Assembly: GCA_023381515.1 (NCBI GenBank)
Contig: JAMCQI010000008.1
Span: forward strand, 1-18,020
Direction: 5' to 3'
DNA length: 18,020 nt
Source of the DNA: Chloroflexota bacterium
GTDB taxonomy: Bacteria > Chloroflexota > Anaerolineae > UBA4142
Below the pieces are notes generated by a model. The model was not told where the DNA came from. It made no database searches and saw only the letters and a program-made list of their open reading frames with translations. How positions within the stretch are numbered: the stretch's first letter is position 1; each line of letters starts with the position of its first letter. A program made the position numbers and the translations under genes. Below are positions 14,355 to 18,020 of this stretch, in pieces.

Positions 14355-15098
14355 ATGCAGGACACCACCATCGAGAATCACAAAGTAGTTAGCCTCAAAG
14401 AATGGCTCGAGGCGCGCAAGAAGCTGCTCGTGAAGGAAAAGGAATTCACGCGCATGCAGGACGAGCTAAACCAGGAGCGCCGCAATCTGCCCTGGGTGAA
14501 GGTGACCAAGAATTATGTCTTCGAAGGTCCGAACGGCGAGGAGACTCTCGGCGACCTATTCGAAGGGCGCAGCCAGCTCATCATCTACCACTTCATGTTC
14601 GGCCCCAACGACAAGGCCGGTTGCCCGCACTGCTCGTTAAGGGCCGACGGGTTCAACGGCGTCAATATTCACCTCAAACAGCGCGATGTCACCATGATCG
14701 CAGTATCGCGCGCGCCCTACGAGAAGCTGGCGGCCTACAAGCACCGCATGGGATGGGGCTTCAAGTGGGTGTCGTCGGGGAATACGGACTTCAATTTTGA
14801 TTACCACTTCTCTTTTACGGCCGAAGAGTTGAAGGCCGGAACAGCCTTCTTCAACTACACCATCCAAAACCCGGGACCGCCGGACCGAGAGGGCCACAGC
14901 GTCTTCTACCGGGACCAGCAGCGCGACGTCTTTCACACCTATTCCTGCTATGTGCGCGGGAATGAGCTGTTCAACATCCACTATCACTACCTCGATATCG
15001 TTCCCAAAGGCCGCGACGAGAATGGCCGGGGGCCGTTCTGGGTCTGCCGCCACGACGAATACAAGACCGATCCGTCCGGCGGTGGAACGCAACGCTAA
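14355..15098 (+). CDS. DUF899 family thioredoxin-like protein
   Basis: The 247-aa protein matches DUF899: WLEARKKLLVKEKEFTRMQD, then RRNLPWVKV, then LIIYHFMFGPND, then GCPHCS, ending with YHYLDIVPKGRDE. The GCPHCS site is where the family has a Cys-x-x-Cys (often CPSC), so a redox role is likely, though DUF899 is not well characterised. The domain follows a thioredoxin-like fold with no membrane segment or signal. ATG 14355 is preceded by a weak TAGGAG. Its TAA overlaps the ATG of the DUF1330 gene by one base (TAATG at 15096-15100). Confidence 0.9.
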   Translation: MQDTTIENHKVVSLKEWLEARKKLLVKEKEFTRMQDELNQERRNLPWVKVTKNYVFEGPNGEETLGDLFEGRSQLIIYHFMFGPNDKAGCPHCSLRADGFNGVNIHLKQRDVTMIAVSRAPYEKLAAYKHRMGWGFKWVSSGNTDFNFDYHFSFTAEELKAGTAFFNYTIQNPGPPDREGHSVFYRDQQRDVFHTYSCYVRGNELFNIHYHYLDIVPKGRDENGRGPFWVCRHDEYKTDPSGGGTQR

Positions 15099-15427
15099 TG
15101 GCTGCATATCTGATTGGACAGGTCATCGTTCACGACATGGAGCGGTTTGCGCCCTACGTCGAACGCACCAGCGCACTGATCGCCCGATATGGCGGGGAGG
15201 TGCTGGACGTGGTTCAAGCCGTGGAGGCGGTCGAGGGAGAGTGGCCGGTAGGAGCGCTCACGGCGCTGGTGCGGTTTCCCGATGAGAAATCGCTGCGGGC
15301 GTTCTGGAACAGCCCCGAAAACCAGGCCATGAAGGATCTGCGCCACGCCACCGCCACCAGCAACGTGGCGCTCTGCCGCTCGCTGCCACAGCCCGGCGAG
15401 ACGGCCGGGAACACGCCGGCGCCCTGA
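15098..15427 (+). CDS. DUF1330 family protein
   Basis: A 109-aa protein of the DUF1330 family, a ferredoxin-like fold: AYLIGQVIVHDMERFAPYVE, then ALIARYGGEVLDV, then ALVRFPDEKSLRAFWNSPE. The YGG and FPD-x-x-x-x-x-x-FWNSP segments are typical. The function is unknown. Translation is coupled to DUF899 by the TAATG overlap. It closes the operon-like run that began with the SDR; the truncated cobT starts four bases after its stop. The last ten residues (PGETAGNTPAP) look disordered. Confidence 0.9.
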   Translation: MAAYLIGQVIVHDMERFAPYVERTSALIARYGGEVLDVVQAVEAVEGEWPVGALTALVRFPDEKSLRAFWNSPENQAMKDLRHATATSNVALCRSLPQPGETAGNTPAP

Positions 15428-15431
15428 CCTC

Positions 15432-15888
15432 GTGAGCCAACCTGCGACTCACATCATCGAACGTACCATCAAAGCCATTCAGCCTGTGGATCGAGGCTGG
15501 CTCAGGCTCGCCAACCAACGGCAGTCGCAGCTCACCAAGCCCGCTGGCAGTCTTGGGGAACTCGAAACCATTGCCAACCGCTGCGCCGCGATTTTCGCGT
15601 CAATTCCGTTTAGCGTGGACAAACCCCGGCTCGTGGTCTTTGCCGCGGATCACGGTGTCTGCGAGGAAGGGGTGAGCGCATTCCCGCAATCCGTTACCGC
15701 GGCAATGGTGAGGAACTTTGTGCGTGGGGGCGCTGCCATCAATTGCCTCGCTCGCGTTTGCGGAGCCGACCTGACGATAGTCGATGTCGGAGTCGTGTCG
15801 CCGCCTTCTGAAAACGGTCCCCTCACTATCCGCCGGATTGCTTCAGGTACGCGCAACTTCTGCTTTGCTCGTTGGGATGGCGTACCGA
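15432..15888 (+). pseudogene. cobT: Truncated cobT (dimethylbenzimidazole phosphoribosyltransferase) remnant
   Basis: From GTG 15432 the first 140 residues match the N-terminal part of CobT: QLTKPAGSLGELETIANRCA, then FAADHGVCEEGVSAFPQSVT and VRGGAAINCLARVCGADLTI. CobT transfers phosphoribose to dimethylbenzimidazole in cobalamin synthesis and is about 350 aa; here the match stops near SGTRNF (about 15865). The C-terminal two thirds, including the catalytic Glu, are gone. The same open frame runs straight into the histidine-phosphatase sequence, so the two genes are joined by what looks like an internal deletion. It starts four bases after the DUF1330 stop. Confidence 0.85.
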
Positions 15889-16686
15889 TGAAGGAAAATG
15901 GCAATCCGGACCTGACCATCACGCGGCTCTGGCTAATCCGCCACGGCGAGCCGCTCGCCACGATACGAGGCCGCTGCTACGGCCGGCTGGACGCCTCCTT
16001 GTCGGAGGCTGGTCAGGCCCAGATGCAACAAACGGCGAATGCGCTACGCAATGAGCCTTTCGCGGCCATCTATGCCAGCCCGCGCATTCGGACGCGGGAG
16101 AGCGCGGAGATCGTAAGCTGCCATCGCGGCATTCACGTGCAAGTCCATGACGAACTGAGCGAAATCGACTTCGGGGAATTCGAGGGCCGATCCCACGAGG
16201 AAATCGAGCAATGGTATCCGGAAAACTTATTGGCGGTGGATGCAGCACCCGACAGAAGTGAAATTTCCCGGGGGAGAGAGTTTTGTGGCGATGCAAGCGA
16301 GGGTGCTGAAGGCCACTCAGGAATTGACCACGATACACGAAGGCGAGAGCATTGCCATCGTAACCCAAGGCGGCGTCAACCGCATCATTCTAGCGGACGC
16401 CCTGGGCATGCCCGCAACTCACATGTTCCGCATCGGACAAGGGTATGCCGCCAGGAACCTAATCCGATACATCGCGGACTATCCGGCGGTCGAAATTGTC
16501 AACCAAACGCCCGAGGTGCTGTGTAGCGAAAACTCGAAAGCCCCACGTAGAGAATGCCTGAACTGCGCCGAAAAGAAAGGCCTCGCCCAGATCGCGGAGC
16601 TGCTGCGGAAATGGCAGAAAAGCCCATACAATCGCTTGACAAGAAAACTTGTCAATGATTCAATAGCATATCGATGTTGGCAGTAG
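15889..16686 (+). pseudogene. cobC: Frameshifted cobC-like alpha-ribazole phosphatase
   Basis: The N-terminal part reads RLWLIRHGEP (catalytic RHG), then GRCYGRLDASLSEAGQAQMQ and YASPRIRTRESAEIV, the histidine-phosphatase pattern of CobC, which removes the 5'-phosphate from alpha-ribazole phosphate. At the A run 16222-16225 (GGAAAAC) the frame shifts; dropping one A gives YPETYWRWMQHPTEVKFPGG and continues to RIILADALGMP and IGQGYAARNLIRY in the frame ending at 16686. The second catalytic His, expected in V-x-H-G-G, is Gln (VTQGGV, CAA at 16366-16368). Both changes point to loss of function. The tail after about 16530 is unlike CobC and may be read-through past a lost stop; it overlaps the ArsR-type start. 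Confidence 0.85.
16636..16655. promoter_or_regulatory. Perfect 20-bp palindrome with -35-like TTGACA, candidate operator
   Basis: TTGACAAGAAAACTTGTCAA has two 8-base arms around AAAA. It starts with a consensus -35 hexamer and lies 18 bases before the ATG of the ArsR-type gene. TAGCAT at 16664-16669 could be a -10, but the 22-base spacing is too long for a normal promoter. Autorepression by the ArsR-type protein is the likely role, by inference. Confidence 0.5.
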
Positions 16687-17276
16687 AAGTCATTGACGAT
16701 CCCGTGGCGGCGGCCGTAGCACTCGATCCAGTCCGGAGCCGCCTGCTTTCCGAGCTGGCGGAACCGGCCTCGGCCGCCACACTCGCCAACAGACTCGGTA
16801 TTCCGCGGCAGAAGATCAACTATCACCTACGCGCGCTCGAATCGCACGATCTGGTGCGCGTCGCCGAGAAGCGCCAGTGGGGCGGACTCACCGAACGTAG
16901 GATGGTAGCGAGTGCCGCCTCTTACCTGGTCTCCCCAGGCGCGATGGGCCCAGCCGCGGCCGATCCCGGCCGCAACCCCGACCGCCTGTCGGTCAGCTAC
17001 TTGATCGCGCTGGCAGCGCGAATCATCCGCGAGGTGAAGGCGCTACGGTTGCGATCGGCCGAAGCCGAAAAACGACTCCCGACGCTCTCGGTTGACACCG
17101 TGATTCGTTTCCGGTCCGCGGCCGACCGTGCCGAATTCAGACAAGAACTGACCCACGCAATAACGCATCTGGCCGCAAAGTATCACGACGAACAGGCGCC
17201 GGGCGGCCGGCCGCACCGATTGGTTGCTGTGGCCTATCCGATGCCGCCAAATACGAATTCCAAGGAGCAATCATGA
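16674..17276 (+). CDS. ArsR-type winged-helix transcriptional regulator
   Basis: The 200-aa protein begins with a winged helix: ALDPVRSRLLSELAEPASAA, then LANRLGIPRQKINYHLRALE and SHDLVRVAE, the order of ArsR-like helix-turn-helix domains. No Cys metal-binding motif of the metal-sensing ArsR proteins is present. The second half (about 95-190) is an uncharacterised helical region that may bind a ligand or form the dimer. ATG 16674 overlaps the end of the cobC remnant and has no Shine-Dalgarno, so it may be translated from a leaderless or very short leader. Its TGA overlaps the next ATG (ATGA at 17273-17276). Regulators of this type are often paired with an AHSA1/SRPBCC gene, as here. Confidence 0.88.
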   Translation: MLAVEVIDDPVAAAVALDPVRSRLLSELAEPASAATLANRLGIPRQKINYHLRALESHDLVRVAEKRQWGGLTERRMVASAASYLVSPGAMGPAAADPGRNPDRLSVSYLIALAARIIREVKALRLRSAEAEKRLPTLSVDTVIRFRSAADRAEFRQELTHAITHLAAKYHDEQAPGGRPHRLVAVAYPMPPNTNSKEQS

Positions 17277-18020
17277 GCGTGAAAAAGGAAGCAAATGGAC
17301 GCCGTTCGGTCTCGGTTGAGGTCGAAGTTCCCGGCACTCCCGAAGAGGTTTGGGACGCGATCGCGACCGGCCCCGGCATTTCGAAGTGGTTCGTGCCGGC
17401 CCAGGTAGAGCCGCGTGCGGGCGGCAAAATGGTCCTGAACTTCGGACCCGGCATGGATTCCGTCTCCGAAATCACCGCCTGGGATGCGCCACACCGCTTC
17501 AGTGCGACCAGCGATGGACTGGGACCGAACGCGCCGGAGATGGCAACCGAGTGGACGGTCGAAGCGCGCGCCGGTGGCACGTGCATTGTGCGCGTCGTGC
17601 ACAGCCTGTTTGCCGATACCGACGAATGGGACAACCAGATCGGTGAAGTGGAAAGCGGCTGGCCCTCATTCTTTGTGGTCTTGCGCATGTATCTGTCGCA
17701 CTACCGAGGCCAGCCCGGCGCGCACTTTCAGGTGATGGCTCCTGTGGCGGGCACGGCGATCGAAGGATGGCGAGCGTTAATGGGCAAGCTCGGCTTGTCG
17801 TCACTAGCGGCCGGAGCAAAGATCCAGTCGCAGGCCGGAACCGCGCCACTCACCGGCGTCGTGGAAAAGGTCGGACCAGAGTCACATCCGAACCAGCTGA
17901 TCGTTCGGCTCGACGAACCCTCGTCCGGCGTCGCCGTGCTCAGCACGTGCGGCATGGGTGAGCACACGTTCTTTGTCGGCAGCTTCTATTTCTTTGGACC
18001 GAAAGCGACGCAAGGAGTGA
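17273..18020 (+). CDS. SRPBCC/AHSA1 family protein, 3' end outside window
   Basis: The frame is open from ATG 17273 to the last base; 249 codons are visible with no stop. The N-terminal half is an AHSA1-type SRPBCC domain: VEVPGTPEEVWDAIATGPGI, then SKWFVPAQVEPRAGG, then SEITAWDAPHRFS, with a closing region around SGWPSFFVVLRMYLSHY. After about residue 165 comes an additional part (GWRALMGKLGLSS and onward) that may be a second, related half; a single AHSA1 domain is only about 150 aa. AAGGAG lies six bases before the ATG. It is coupled to the ArsR-type gene by the ATGA overlap, the usual arrangement for regulator and ligand-binding partner. The ligand is unknown. Confidence 0.88.
   Translation, partial: MSVKKEANGRRSVSVEVEVPGTPEEVWDAIATGPGISKWFVPAQVEPRAGGKMVLNFGPGMDSVSEITAWDAPHRFSATSDGLGPNAPEMATEWTVEARAGGTCIVRVVHSLFADTDEWDNQIGEVESGWPSFFVVLRMYLSHYRGQPGAHFQVMAPVAGTAIEGWRALMGKLGLSSLAAGAKIQSQAGTAPLTGVVEKVGPESHPNQLIVRLDEPSSGVAVLSTCGMGEHTFFVGSFYFFGPKATQGV

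Noticed and set aside
16222..16225. Programmed frameshift in cobC
   Set aside because: The A run is only four long, and the downstream catalytic His is also lost, so simple decay (or a sequencing error for the indel) is more likely.

Overview
The window looks like a chromosomal stretch from an acidobacterium, probably Solibacter-like soil Acidobacteriota. The best lineage marker is the gene at 10263-11252, whose layout matches the 'VWFA-related Acidobacterial domain' family. The DNA is GC-rich by eye. Gene-dense operons alternate with decayed stretches that hold frameshifted gene remnants and mobile-element-like repeats. The lineage call is inference; no rRNA or other marker gene is present.

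Layout. 1-3186: a receiver-like protein entering from the left edge, a small minus-strand gene with a perfect Shine-Dalgarno, a heavily frameshifted SAM-methyltransferase remnant, then a small ORF and an ECF-type sigma factor. 3187-8282: the centrepiece, a four-gene plus-strand operon encoding a triheme cytochrome c fused to an outer-membrane beta-barrel, a Rieske Fe-S protein, a b6-type cytochrome b with fused C-terminal part, and a membrane-anchored nonaheme cytochrome c. 8283-10262: an accessory strip with a DUF1697 gene between two pairs of 22-bp tandem repeats, a short ORF, and a frameshifted DUF72 remnant. 10263-11252: the VWA protein. 11263-12579: a PucR/CdaR-type regulator on the minus strand, divergent from 12788-15427, a run of SDR, SRPBCC, antibiotic-biosynthesis-monooxygenase-like, DUF899 and DUF1330 genes. 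15432-16686: a truncated cobT joined in frame to a frameshifted cobC. 16674-18020: an ArsR-type regulator overlapping an SRPBCC/AHSA1 gene that runs off the right edge.

How the parts may work together. The 3557-8282 operon reads as one electron-transfer chain: quinol to Rieske/cytochrome b, to a nonaheme periplasmic cytochrome, to a cytochrome-porin that could carry electrons across the outer membrane. The N-terminal heme segment of the porin fusion resembles the Cyc2 type (known iron-oxidase cytochrome-porins), but two further duplicated cytochrome c domains lie before the barrel. I read it as a candidate extracellular electron-transfer module, in either direction. The nearby sigma factor may control it. 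This is the most likely undescribed system here; the direction of flow and the partner are not visible in the sequence.
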